Origin: an uncultured Oscillospiraceae bacterium
GTDB lineage: Bacteria > Bacillota > Clostridia > Oscillospirales > Oscillospiraceae
NCBI GenBank assembly: GCA_910577525.1
Contig: CAJTLI010000016.1
Coordinates: forward strand, 1 to 60,599
Direction: 5' to 3'
Length of the DNA stretch: 60,599 bases
This document shows, in pieces, positions 15,710-23,871 of this stretch. The notes under the pieces were generated by a model. That model saw only the letters and a list, made by a program, of their open reading frames with translations. It was not told the DNA's origin and did not search any database. Every line of letters starts with the position of its first letter. Positions within the stretch are counted from its first letter, which is position 1. A program made the translations under genes and the position numbers.

Positions 15710-17119
15710 TCACTTGATATCGTTATCCGTCTTGCCCGCCCGGAACTGGGTCACGTCGGCGGTCTTGTTCTCCTCTTTATAGAGGCCGGGGACGGTGGCG
15801 TACAGCGCGGTGCACCGCACCAGGTCGTCCTTCCAGGTGATCTCGTTGGGGGCGTGGGCCTGGCTCTCCGCGCCGGGGCCGAAGCCCACGCAGGGGATGC
15901 CGTACCGGCCCTGGATGGCCACGCCGTTGGTGGAGAAGGTCCACTTGTCCGTCAGGGGGCGCTGGCGCAGGTGCATGGCGTCCCGGGCGGGGTCGGAATC
16001 GCTGTGGCCCAGGCGCTTATCGCCGAACAGGGCGTGGTGGGCGTCCACCAGGGCCTGGACGTGGGCGGCGGACTCCTTATTGATCCAGGTGGGGAAATAG
16101 GCCTCGGTCTCATAGACGGTGCCCGTCCAGGCGGGCCGGTCGTATATATACATGGACACCTTCACGTCGTCGCCGTACTTCTTCACGGCGGGCAGATCCC
16201 GGATCTCCTGGAGGCAGGAGTCCCAGGTCTCCCCGGCGGTCATGCGGCGGTCGATGGAGATGGAGCAGCTATCCGCCACGGCGCAGCGGCTGGGGGAGGT
16301 GTAGAAGATCTGGGAGGTGGTGCAGGTGCCCCGGCCCAGGAACCGGGCGTCCTCGTAGTGCTCGGGATTGAACTTGGGATCCAGCATCTTCACCAGGCCC
16401 TTGACCGCCACCGTGTCGTCGGCGGGGTTCTCGTTCAGCGCCCGCACGTCCTGGAGGATGTCCGCCATCTTGTAGATGGCGTTGTCCCCCCGCTCGGGGG
16501 CGGAGCCGTGGCAGGACACACCCTTCACATCCACCCGGATCTCCATGCGGCCCCGGTGGCCCCGGTAGATGCCGCCGTCGGTGGGCTCGGTGGAGATGAC
16601 AAACTCCACCTGTTCCTTGCTGATGCCGTTGGCGGGGAAGAACTTGTTGACGATGTACTGCCAGCACATGCCGTCGCAGTCCTCCTCCTGGACGGAGCCC
16701 ACCACCATGATCCGGTAGCCGTCAGGGATGAGGCCAAGGTCTTTCATAATTTTTGCCCCGTACACGGCGGAGGCCATGCCGCCCTCCTGGTCGGAGCCCC
16801 CCCGGCCGTAGATGATGGCGTCGTCCTCCCAGCCCTCGTAGGGGTCGGCGGTCCAGTTGTCCCGGTTGCCGATGCCCACGGTGTCGATGTGGGAGTCGAT
16901 GGCGATGATCTTATCGCCCCGGCCCATCCAGCCGATGATATTGCCCAGGCCGTCCACCTCTACCTTGTCGAAGTCCAGCTTCTCCATCTCCGCCTTGATG
17001 CAGGCGACGACCTCCTTCTCCTCGCAGCTCTCGCTGGGGTGGGAGATCATGGCCCGCAGGAACGCGCTCATATCCTTGCGGTAGCCCTCGGCGGCGGACA
17101 GAATTTTTTCCTTGTTCAT
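15710..17119 (-). CDS. ygeY: YgeY, M20-family metallohydrolase
   Basis: A 469-aa M20/ArgE/DapE-type di-zinc hydrolase. Metal ligands are visible in AIDSHIDTVG (His and Asp), GGSDQEGGM (the bridging Asp and neighbouring residues) and GSVQEEDCDG (the catalytic and bridging Glu pair). The lid or dimerisation domain contains VKGVSCHGSAPERGDNA, and the closing metal site is PGAESQAHAPNE. Many relatives are annotated as YgeY-family selenium metabolism-linked hydrolases. The ATG at 17119 with GAGGG upstream is preferred to an in-frame start 36 nt earlier that lies inside a repeat. It probably deacylates or decarbamoylates an intermediate between ygeX and ygeW steps; the exact substrate is inference. 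Confidence 0.9.
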   Translation of the reverse strand: MNKEKILSAAEGYRKDMSAFLRAMISHPSESCEEKEVVACIKAEMEKLDFDKVEVDGLGNIIGWMGRGDKIIAIDSHIDTVGIGNRDNWTADPYEGWEDDAIIYGRGGSDQEGGMASAVYGAKIMKDLGLIPDGYRIMVVGSVQEEDCDGMCWQYIVNKFFPANGISKEQVEFVISTEPTDGGIYRGHRGRMEIRVDVKGVSCHGSAPERGDNAIYKMADILQDVRALNENPADDTVAVKGLVKMLDPKFNPEHYEDARFLGRGTCTTSQIFYTSPSRCAVADSCSISIDRRMTAGETWDSCLQEIRDLPAVKKYGDDVKVSMYIYDRPAWTGTVYETEAYFPTWINKESAAHVQALVDAHHALFGDKRLGHSDSDPARDAMHLRQRPLTDKWTFSTNGVAIQGRYGIPCVGFGPGAESQAHAPNEITWKDDLVRCTALYATVPGLYKEENKTADVTQFRAGKTDNDIK

Positions 17120-17137
17120 TTTATTTCCCTCCGTTTT

Positions 17138-17212
17138 TGTAGGGGCGGATATCATCCGCCCATGTCAATTTGGTCGTTTGCCGGGAGGCGGGCGAATGAT
17201 ATCCGCCCCTGT
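17138..17212. repeat. REP-like palindromic repeat, GGGCGGATATCC family, copy 3
   Basis: TGTAGGGGCGGATATCATCCGCCC at the left and GGGCGAATGATATCCGCCCC at the right. It lies between ygeX and ygeY, just ahead of the ygeY Shine-Dalgarno. Confidence 0.85.
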
Positions 17213-17231
17213 ATTTGACCTCCCTCCCGCC

Positions 17232-18434
17232 TCACACGGTGGGATACGCCCCGCCCCAGACGATCTCCCGGTACTTGTCCGGATCGGTGTCCCCCTCGGT
17301 GGAGAACAGCAGCACCTTGGAGCTCCCGTCCAGCCCCAGGGCCTCCCGGAGCTCCTGGTAGGCATCGTCCTCCATGAGAGTGGAGATCACACCCATGCCC
17401 ACCGCCCCGGACTCGCCGGAACACACCGCCGGGTCGCCCTTCACCGGGGCCGCCAGCATCCGCATCCCCTTGGCGCTCACCCAGTCGGGGCAGGAGAGGA
17501 AGGCGTCCACATGGTTGCGCAGGATGTCCCAGCCGATGGTGTTGGGCTCGCCGCAGGCCAGCCCCGCCATGATGGTCTGGAGGTCGCCCCCCACGATCCG
17601 GGGCTTGCCGTCCCCGGCCACCGCCCCCTGGTAGAGGCAGTCGGCGATCTGGGCCTCCATGACGATGAACTTGGGCGGGTTGTCGGGGTACTGGTTGGCG
17701 AAGTACCCCACCACCGCCCCGGCCAGGGAGCCCACCCCCGCCTGGACGAACACGTGGGTGGGCCGCTCCCCTAACTGCTCCGCAGCCTCCCCGGCCATGG
17801 TGCCGTAGCCCTGCATGATCCAGGCGGGTATGTCCTCATAGCCCTCCCAGGCGGTGTCCTGCACAATGACGCCGTGCTCGGTCCGGGCCGCTTCCGCCGC
17901 CGCCATCCGCACGCAGTCGTCGTAATTGACCTCCTCGATGGTGACCTGGGCCCCCTCCTTGGCGATGTTGTCAAAGCGGGATTTGGCGCTGCCCTTGGGC
18001 ATATGGACCACGGCCTTCTGGCCCAGCTTATTGGCCGCCCAGGCCACGCCCCTGCCGTGGTTGCCGTCGGTGGCGGTGAAGAAGGTGGCCTGTCCGAACT
18101 CCTCCTTCAGCTTCCCGCTGGTGAGGTAGCCGTAGTCCACCTGGGACACGTCCCGGCCCAGCTCCTGGGCGATGTACCGCCCCATGGCAAAGGAGCCGCC
18201 CAGCACCTTGAAGGCGTTGAGGCCGAAACGGTAGCTCTCGTCCTTCACGGCCAGGGAGCCCAGCCCCAGGCGCTTTGCCATACCGGGGAGCTCCGCCAGG
18301 GGGGTGACGGCGTATTGGGGGAAGGAGCGGTGGAACGCCTGGGCCTTGGCCACGTTCTGGGTGGACATGACCTCCAGGTGCCGGTCGTCGCTCTTGGGCA
18401 TCCGGTTCAGGATCCATTGGATGGGCGGGTTCAT
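17232..18434 (-). CDS. ygeX: Diaminopropionate ammonia-lyase (YgeX)
   Basis: A 400-aa fold type II PLP enzyme. The Schiff-base lysine is Lys76 in GLNAFKVLGG. The pyridoxal phosphate-holding glycine loop is the EESGAVG-like stretch (GESGAVGMGV), and TATDGNHGRGVAW binds substrate and PLP. It splits 2,3-diaminopropionate into pyruvate and two NH3, and is the route by which purine carbon reaches pyruvate in this anaerobic pathway. It is the first gene of the operon, with AGGAGG 11 nt before the ATG at 18434 and a strong promoter 56-83 nt upstream of that. The length equals E. coli YgeX (DpaL), and it appears intact. Confidence 0.92.
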   Translation of the reverse strand: MNPPIQWILNRMPKSDDRHLEVMSTQNVAKAQAFHRSFPQYAVTPLAELPGMAKRLGLGSLAVKDESYRFGLNAFKVLGGSFAMGRYIAQELGRDVSQVDYGYLTSGKLKEEFGQATFFTATDGNHGRGVAWAANKLGQKAVVHMPKGSAKSRFDNIAKEGAQVTIEEVNYDDCVRMAAAEAARTEHGVIVQDTAWEGYEDIPAWIMQGYGTMAGEAAEQLGERPTHVFVQAGVGSLAGAVVGYFANQYPDNPPKFIVMEAQIADCLYQGAVAGDGKPRIVGGDLQTIMAGLACGEPNTIGWDILRNHVDAFLSCPDWVSAKGMRMLAAPVKGDPAVCSGESGAVGMGVISTLMEDDAYQELREALGLDGSSKVLLFSTEGDTDPDKYREIVWGGAYPTV

Positions 18435-18489
18435 GGCTGACAACCTCCTAAATAATATTTAGTGTGGCTTACTTTTTATTTGCATCTTC

Positions 18490-18517
18490 ATCATACCACG
18501 CCCGCGCCAATTGTCAA
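18490..18517 (-). promoter_or_regulatory. Sigma-A promoter of the ygeX-ygeY-ygeW-arcC-hydA-mocA operon
   Basis: On the minus strand, TTGACA and TATGAT are separated by 16 bp. It is the best promoter in the catabolic region and gives a leader of about 50 nt. Confidence 0.8.
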
Positions 18518-18596
18518 GGGAAATCTGATTTTTTTTCAGCCCATCTAAAAAAACGTCATACCCTCCAAATTGGGCCCTCCGTTTTTGCCGAATGGC

Positions 18597-18633
18597 ACAA
18601 AGCCGCCCCACAGCGTCTGCCGTGGGGCGGCTT
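18597..18633 (-). terminator. Terminator at the end of the xdhD / ABC transporter operon
   Basis: A 12-bp perfect stem (AAGCCGCCCCAC and complement) lies 10 nt past the ATPase stop, with only TTTG after it. It separates this operon from the ygeX promoter. Confidence 0.65.
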
Positions 18634-18642
18634 CCAATTTCG

Positions 18643-19428
18643 TTACCTGTCCTCGTGGCGCCAGCCCAGGGCCAGCCCGCCCGCCCGGAACTCTGCCCGG
18701 AGACCGGGGCCGTACATCGTCCGTAAGCCTTGGGCCAGCCTGTCCTCGAAATCCGGCTCCCCGCGGGCGGCGTCCAGCAGCAGCCGCCCCCCGTGGAGGA
18801 TCAGGATCCGGGAGGCGTAGGCATAGGCCAGCTCCGGGGCGTGGAGGGTCACCAGACAGCCCGCCTTCCGCACCTCCACATACCGGCCCAGCCGGTGGAG
18901 GAACCGGTGCTGCCGGGACAGGTCCAGGGAGGACACCGGCTCGTCCAGCAGCAGGCACCCGGCGTCCTGCATCATGGCCCGGGCCAGATAGGCCATCCGC
19001 TGCTCCCCGCCGCTGAGCCGGTCCATGGGCCGTCCGATCAAATGGCCGCAGTCCAGGCCACGCAGCAGCTCCTCCGCACGGGCCAGCTCCTCCCGCCCCG
19101 GCTGGGAGAAGGCCCCCAGGTAGGCGGTGGCCCCCATGGACACGAAGTCCTCCACCCGGTAGCGGAAGCTCCCGTCGTACCGCTGGGGGACGTAGGCCAG
19201 CTTCTTGGCCCGGTCCGACGGGGACAGCCCGTCCAGGGGCTGGCCCTCCACCGTGAGCGTCCCGCCCTGTCGGGGGAGGAAGCCCAGGATGGCTTTCAGC
19301 AGGGTGGTCTTGCCCGCCCCGTTGAGGCCCAGCACAGCCGTCACCTCCCCAGGGCGCAGGGTGAAGGACACCCCGTCCAGCACCAGCCGCCCGCCCCGGT
19401 ACACCGTCAGGTGTTCCACGTTCAGCAT
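18643..19428 (-). CDS. ABC transporter ATP-binding protein, metal-chelate (FecE/BtuD) type
   Basis: A 261-aa ATPase. Walker A is GLNGAGKTT (residues 34-42), the Q-loop lies in LAYVPQRYDG, the signature is LSGGEQRMAYLARAMM, Walker B is CLLLDEPVSSLD, and the switch His is in VTLHAPELAYAYASRI. Sequence features place it with FecE/FhuC-type importers of iron chelates, cobalamin or molybdate. It energises uptake with the permease and lipoprotein encoded just upstream. The ATG at 19428 follows GGGGGGAG. The ATPase itself looks intact even though its permease partner carries a large deletion. Confidence 0.85.
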   Translation of the reverse strand: MLNVEHLTVYRGGRLVLDGVSFTLRPGEVTAVLGLNGAGKTTLLKAILGFLPRQGGTLTVEGQPLDGLSPSDRAKKLAYVPQRYDGSFRYRVEDFVSMGATAYLGAFSQPGREELARAEELLRGLDCGHLIGRPMDRLSGGEQRMAYLARAMMQDAGCLLLDEPVSSLDLSRQHRFLHRLGRYVEVRKAGCLVTLHAPELAYAYASRILILHGGRLLLDAARGEPDFEDRLAQGLRTMYGPGLRAEFRAGGLALGWRHEDR

Positions 19429-19465
19429 GGCCGCTCCCCCCTGTTCCGGTGGATTAAGAAGCCCG

Positions 19466-20011
19466 CTAAACACACCGCCCGATGAGGGAGGTGAGGATGC
19501 TGATGGGGATCTCGGAGGGCAGCAGGCTCCGGGCCAGGGTGTCCGCCAGCAGGAGCAGGGCCGCCCCGCACAGGATGGACTGAAAGAAGTTCGCCTCAAA
19601 GTCGTCCCCCAGCACCGTCCGCACCAGATGGGGCACGATGAGCCCCACCCAGGACACGATGCCGCTCACCGACACGCTGGCCGCCGTCAGCACCGTGGCG
19701 CAGAGGACGCAGATCAGCCGCACCGGCCCCACCGCCACCCCCAGGGAGGCCGCCTCCTCGTCCCCCAGGGTGAGCACCTTGAGGCGGTAGCGCAGGAGGA
19801 TCAGCACCGTCCCGGAGGCCAGAATCAGCGGCGCGGCGGCCCGCAGCTTGCCCCAGCTTGCCAGATGGAAGCTGCCCATGAGCCAGTAGTCGATGACCGC
19901 CAGCTCCTGGGCGGGGTCGGCCAGGGCCAGGGGATACCGCCCCCACAGGCAGGACAGCAGGAAGGAGGCCGCCAGCAGCAGCGCCAGTCCCGCAAAGGAA
20001 CGACGTTTCAT
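19466..20011 (-). pseudogene. FecCD-type ABC permease with internal deletion
   Basis: A 181-aa open frame where FecCD permeases have about 330-350 aa. Residues 1-33 match the family N-terminus (first helix, then WGRYPLALAD). The frame then jumps directly to the middle of the family at DPAQELAVIDYWLMGSFHLASW and continues through LGDEEAASLGV and SGIVSWVGLIVPHLVRTVLG to EIPISILTSLIG. Roughly 120-130 residues holding helices 2-5 and the conserved PR-AALVGAALA region are absent, with the reading frame preserved. The C-terminus also stops a helix early (RCV). The junction near 19917-19930 has the direct repeat CTGGCC CTGGCC. It is probably non-functional as an importer, or an assembly collapse. 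Confidence 0.7.
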
Positions 20012-20037
20012 GCTGTGTGCCCCCTCCCCGTTTTTCT

Positions 20038-21135
20038 CTATGATACCACGCCAACCTGTTCTTTGGATACCTCGATCCCAAAATATTTCTGGTAGAAATC
20101 CTGGGCCTCCTTCACGTAGTCCTCCCGGCTCACCAGCTCCGGGTGGAGGATGTGGGCCATCCACAGCAGGCCCAGGATGGAGGAGGGCTGGGGATAGTCC
20201 CACGCCTCAATCTCCGACGGCACGGTGTACAGCCGATCCCCCTTCACCGCCTTCAGCCCGGACAGGGCGGCGTCGTTCCGGATGTCGTCTAAGGCGTACT
20301 CCGCGTAGGACACGGAGAAAATCACCTCCGGATCCCAGGCGGCCAGCTGTTCGGCGGAGATGTCCGCCCACCTGGCCCCCTCCAGTTCGGCGGACACGCA
20401 GATCCCGCCCGCCATCTCGATCATCTCCCGCTGGTACATCCCGCCGGTACAGGCGCGCAGGTACGACGCCTCGCCGCACAGGTAGACGGAGGGCTTTTCC
20501 ACGTCGCGGGTCAGGGCGGTCACCCGCTCCACCACGCCGTCGTAATAGGCGGTGAGCGCCGCAGCCTTGTCCTCACAGCCGCACAGGGCCCCCAGCATGG
20601 CGATGAGCTCATTGAACGCCCCATAGGTCTCCGGCTCCACCACCGCAGTGGGGATGCCCAGGCCCGCCAAAGTTTCCGCCGCCTCCAGCTGCTTCTTGGG
20701 CAGCAGCACCAGATCCGGCTCCAGGGCGGCGATGGCCTCGATGTTGGTCTCCTTGCCGGAGCCCACACCGGGCAGCTCCAGGAACTCCGGGGCGCACAGC
20801 TTATACAGCTCCCGGCTGTTGGCTTTCATCTCAATGCCCACGATCTTGTCCTTCTGCCCCAGGGTCAGCAGGGAGGCGGTGACAAGGTAGTAGCAGGACA
20901 CGATTTTCTCCGCCGGGGCGTCCAGGGTGACCTCCCGGCCCGCCTGGTCGGTGACGGTGACGGGGCCGGACAGGGCGGGGGCAGTCTCCGCCGGCTCGGT
21001 TTGGGCCGGGGCCGTGGCGGTGGGGGTGGGATCAGCGGAGGGCGGGGCGCTCTCCGCCGGCCCGGCGGCGCAGCCGGACAGCAGCTGAAGCATCAGAGCG
21101 AACAGCGCAACCACACTCAAACAGCGTTTTTTCAT
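20038..21135 (-). CDS. Metal-chelate ABC transporter substrate-binding lipoprotein
   Basis: A 365-aa lipoprotein. The lipobox LSGC is at residues 19-22 (Cys22), followed by a Pro/Ala/Thr linker to about residue 58. The two-lobed helical-backbone binding domain (BtuF/FepB/FhuD class) begins at VTVTDQAGREVTLDAPAEKIVS. NIEAIAALEPDLVLLPK and DPEVIFSVSYAE are family landmarks. It captures a chelated metal or oxyanion at the outer face of the membrane. It starts 6 nt after the xdhD stop, which suggests it supplies a cofactor of the hydroxylase (iron, or molybdate as for MolA-type proteins), but the ligand cannot be read from sequence. Confidence 0.85.
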   Translation of the reverse strand: MKKRCLSVVALFALMLQLLSGCAAGPAESAPPSADPTPTATAPAQTEPAETAPALSGPVTVTDQAGREVTLDAPAEKIVSCYYLVTASLLTLGQKDKIVGIEMKANSRELYKLCAPEFLELPGVGSGKETNIEAIAALEPDLVLLPKKQLEAAETLAGLGIPTAVVEPETYGAFNELIAMLGALCGCEDKAAALTAYYDGVVERVTALTRDVEKPSVYLCGEASYLRACTGGMYQREMIEMAGGICVSAELEGARWADISAEQLAAWDPEVIFSVSYAEYALDDIRNDAALSGLKAVKGDRLYTVPSEIEAWDYPQPSSILGLLWMAHILHPELVSREDYVKEAQDFYQKYFGIEVSKEQVGVVS

Positions 21136-21141
21136 GGGATA

Positions 21142-23733
21142 TCAGCCTTTCTTGGGTGTTCTGTAGAAGGTGTTTTCCATGGGCAGGCTGGTGCGCAGCA
21201 CGTGATCCATGGCGTAGTACGCCCCGTGGACGGCGGGGGCGGTGGGGATGGTGGCGATCTCCCCGATGCCCTTGGCCCCGTAGGCGAAGGGGAGCAGCTC
21301 CTCCTTTTCCACGTAGATGGCGTGGATATCGGGGATCTGATCCGCCCGCATGAGGCCCAGGGTGCCGAACTTGGCGGTGGGCACACAGTCCTTCAGCGGG
21401 AAGTCCTCCGTGAGGGCGTAACCCAGCCCCATGAGGACGCCGCCCTCGATCTGCCCCTGGATGGAGGTGGGGTTCACCACCTTGCCCGAGTCGTGGGCGG
21501 CCCACACCTCCTTGACCTTGCCGTCATCGTCCAGCACCACCACATGGGTGGCGAAGCCGTAGGCCACGTGGCTCTTGGGGTTGGGCTTGTCGGCCCCCAG
21601 CTTGTCGGTGGGGTCGAAGAACTCGGCGAAGAACTCCCTGCCCTCCAGGGCGGACAGATCGCCGCCCGCCTCGTCCAGCGCGGCTTTCAAATCAACAGCG
21701 GCCATCCGCACCGCCTCGCCGGTGATGAGGGTCTGGCGGGAGCCGGAGGTGGTGCCGGAATCGGGGGCGATCTCGGAGTTGGCCCCCATGTTTTGCAGCT
21801 TCTCCAAGGGGAGCCCGGTGGCCTGGGACAGCATTTGCAGGAACACGGTGGCACAGCCCTGGCCGATATCCGACGCGGCGGAGTACAGCTTCACCACGCC
21901 CCCCTCCACCACCAGCTTGCAGCGGCCCTTGTCCGGCAGGCCCACCCCCACCCCGGCGTTCTTCATGGCGCAGGCGATGCCCGCCCGCCCGGGGTTGGCC
22001 TCGTAAACGTCTTTCACCGCCAGCAGGGTCTCCTTCAAGGCGGTGGAGCAGTCGGCGATCTGGCCGTTGGGCAGCACCTTCCCCGGCTTGATGGCGTTGC
22101 GCCAGCGGATCTCCCAGGGAGAGATGCCCACCTGTTCCGCCAAAAGGTTGATGAGGGATTCCAGGGCAAACTCGCTCTGGCACACGCCGAAGCCCCGGAA
22201 GGCCCCGGCGGGCGGGTTGTTGGTGTAGTACCCGTACCCCCGGATGTCGGTGTTCTGGTAGCAGTAGGGCCCCACGGAGTGGGTGCAGGCCCGCTCCAGC
22301 ACCGGGCCGCACAGGGAGGCGTAGGCCCCGGTGTCGAAGTAGATGTCGCAGTCCAGGGCGGTGAACACCCCGTTCTCGTCACAGCCCAGGGTGAAGGTGC
22401 CCTCCATGGCGTGGCGCTTGGGGTGGAAGCGGATGGACTCCTGCCGGGTGAGCTTCACCTTGACGGGGCGGCCTACCTTCAATGCCGCCAGCGCCGCCAG
22501 GTGCTGGACGGACACGTCCTCCTTGCCGCCGAAGCCGCCCCCCCCCACCAGCTTGTTCTCCACCACAATGCGCTCGGGCTCCCAGCCCAGCATGATGGCG
22601 ATCTCCTTCCGGGTGTCGTACACCCCCTGGTCGGTGGAGTATACCTTCACGCCGTCCTGGTAGGGGAAGGCCACGGCGCACTCCGGCTCCAGGAAGGCGT
22701 GCTCGGTAAAGGGGGTCTTATAGCTCTGGGTGACGGTGTATTTGGAGTTTGCCAGGGCGGTTTTGGCGTCCCCCCGGGTGACGTAGCGGGACTGGCACAG
22801 GTTCCCCTTGGAGTGGATCTGGGGCGCGTTTTCCGCCATGGCCTCGTGGATGTTCCGCACCGGCTCCAACGGCTCGTACTGGATTTTCACCAGCCCCTTG
22901 GCCTGTTTGAGGATATACTCGCTCTCGGCGACGACGAGACAGACGGCGTCCCCCACGCAGCGGGTCACGTCCCCCTGGGCGATCATCACGTCCCAGTCCT
23001 GCTGGATGTGGCCCACCTTGTTGTGGGGCACATCTCCCGCGGTGAGCACCGCCAGCACCCCCGGCAGGGCCAGGGCGGGGGCGGCGTCGATACTCAGCAC
23101 CCGGGCCCTGGGGTACTCCGAGCGGACGGCGGAGGCGTATACCATATCGTCCATGTATACGTCGTCGGGGTACTGCCCATAGCCCAGCACCTTGGGGCGC
23201 ACGTCGGTGCGGAAGGCCCGGTCCCCCACCCCGAACGCGTCCCCCTTTTCCAGCTCCGGGTCGATTTTGACCTCCCCCCGGAGGACGGCCCCGGCCAGGG
23301 CGATGCCCTCGATGATCTTCTTGTAGCCTGTACAGCGGCACACGTTCCCCCGGATGGCCTTCTTGATGTCCGCCTCGGTGGGGTTGGGGTTCTGGTCCAG
23401 CAGGGCCTTGCCCGCCATCACCATGCCGGGGATGCAGAAGCCGCACTGAACCGCCCCCACCTTGCCGAAGGCGTAGACAAAGGCCTCCTTCTCCGCCGGC
23501 CACAGCCCTTCCACGGTGAGGATATTTTTCCCCGCCGCCCGCTTGGTGGTGAGAATGCAGGCCCGGGTGGCCCTGCCGTCCACCAGGATGGTGCAGGTGC
23601 CGCAGGCCCCCTCGCTGCACCCGTCCTTCACGGAGGTCAGCTGCAAATCGTCCCGGAGATAGCGCAGCAGGGGTTTATCCTCCGCCGTCTCCCGAACCAC
23701 GCCGTTGACGGTAAAGGTATAGGTCTCGCTCAC
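21142..23733 (-). CDS. xdhD: Selenium-dependent xanthine dehydrogenase-like molybdenum hydroxylase (XdhD type)
   Basis: An 863-aa fusion of a [2Fe-2S] module and a molybdopterin-binding subunit. The plant-type ferredoxin cluster uses Cys39, 44, 47 and 59 and the second cluster Cys97, 100, 132 and 134 (CGFC, CRC). The Mo domain starts near residue 170, with GGGGFGGKED, GAFRGFG and, near the C-terminus, GAKGIGE holding the catalytic Glu. The GTG start at 23733 is chosen for GAGGTG 8 nt upstream; the longer frame runs into a repeat. It hydroxylates or reduces the purine ring. No separate FAD subunit (YgfM) is present in the window; electrons may pass to YgfK. The Mo chain appears complete. Confidence 0.88.
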   Translation of the reverse strand: MSETYTFTVNGVVRETAEDKPLLRYLRDDLQLTSVKDGCSEGACGTCTILVDGRATRACILTTKRAAGKNILTVEGLWPAEKEAFVYAFGKVGAVQCGFCIPGMVMAGKALLDQNPNPTEADIKKAIRGNVCRCTGYKKIIEGIALAGAVLRGEVKIDPELEKGDAFGVGDRAFRTDVRPKVLGYGQYPDDVYMDDMVYASAVRSEYPRARVLSIDAAPALALPGVLAVLTAGDVPHNKVGHIQQDWDVMIAQGDVTRCVGDAVCLVVAESEYILKQAKGLVKIQYEPLEPVRNIHEAMAENAPQIHSKGNLCQSRYVTRGDAKTALANSKYTVTQSYKTPFTEHAFLEPECAVAFPYQDGVKVYSTDQGVYDTRKEIAIMLGWEPERIVVENKLVGGGGFGGKEDVSVQHLAALAALKVGRPVKVKLTRQESIRFHPKRHAMEGTFTLGCDENGVFTALDCDIYFDTGAYASLCGPVLERACTHSVGPYCYQNTDIRGYGYYTNNPPAGAFRGFGVCQSEFALESLINLLAEQVGISPWEIRWRNAIKPGKVLPNGQIADCSTALKETLLAVKDVYEANPGRAGIACAMKNAGVGVGLPDKGRCKLVVEGGVVKLYSAASDIGQGCATVFLQMLSQATGLPLEKLQNMGANSEIAPDSGTTSGSRQTLITGEAVRMAAVDLKAALDEAGGDLSALEGREFFAEFFDPTDKLGADKPNPKSHVAYGFATHVVVLDDDGKVKEVWAAHDSGKVVNPTSIQGQIEGGVLMGLGYALTEDFPLKDCVPTAKFGTLGLMRADQIPDIHAIYVEKEELLPFAYGAKGIGEIATIPTAPAVHGAYYAMDHVLRTSLPMENTFYRTPKKG

Positions 23734-23752
23734 AATATCACCTCTCGTTGTA

Positions 23753-23831
23753 TGTAGGGGCGCACAGCGTGCGCCCGAAACGCAGTTGTCACATATCCGA
23801 GAAAGGCGGGCGCGCAATGCGCGCCCCTACA
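23753..23831. repeat. REP-like palindromic repeat, GGGCGCACANTGTGCGCCC family, copy 1
   Basis: TGTAGGGGCGCACAGCGTGCGCCC at the left and GGGCGCGCAATGCGCGCCCCTACA at the right. It lies between ygfK and xdhD, close to the xdhD Shine-Dalgarno. Confidence 0.85.
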
Positions 23832-23871
23832 GGCGTCCCCCTCCCGCTGGAGGGGGACGCCAAAATGGAAA

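Noticed and set aside
21001..23757. 918-codon plus-strand frame opposite xdhD
   Set aside because: Antisense shadow caused by high GC at third positions; no recognisable domain, and xdhD on the other strand is well conserved. The similar frames opposite ygfK, ssnA, ygeW, ygeY and the pur genes were dropped for the same reason.
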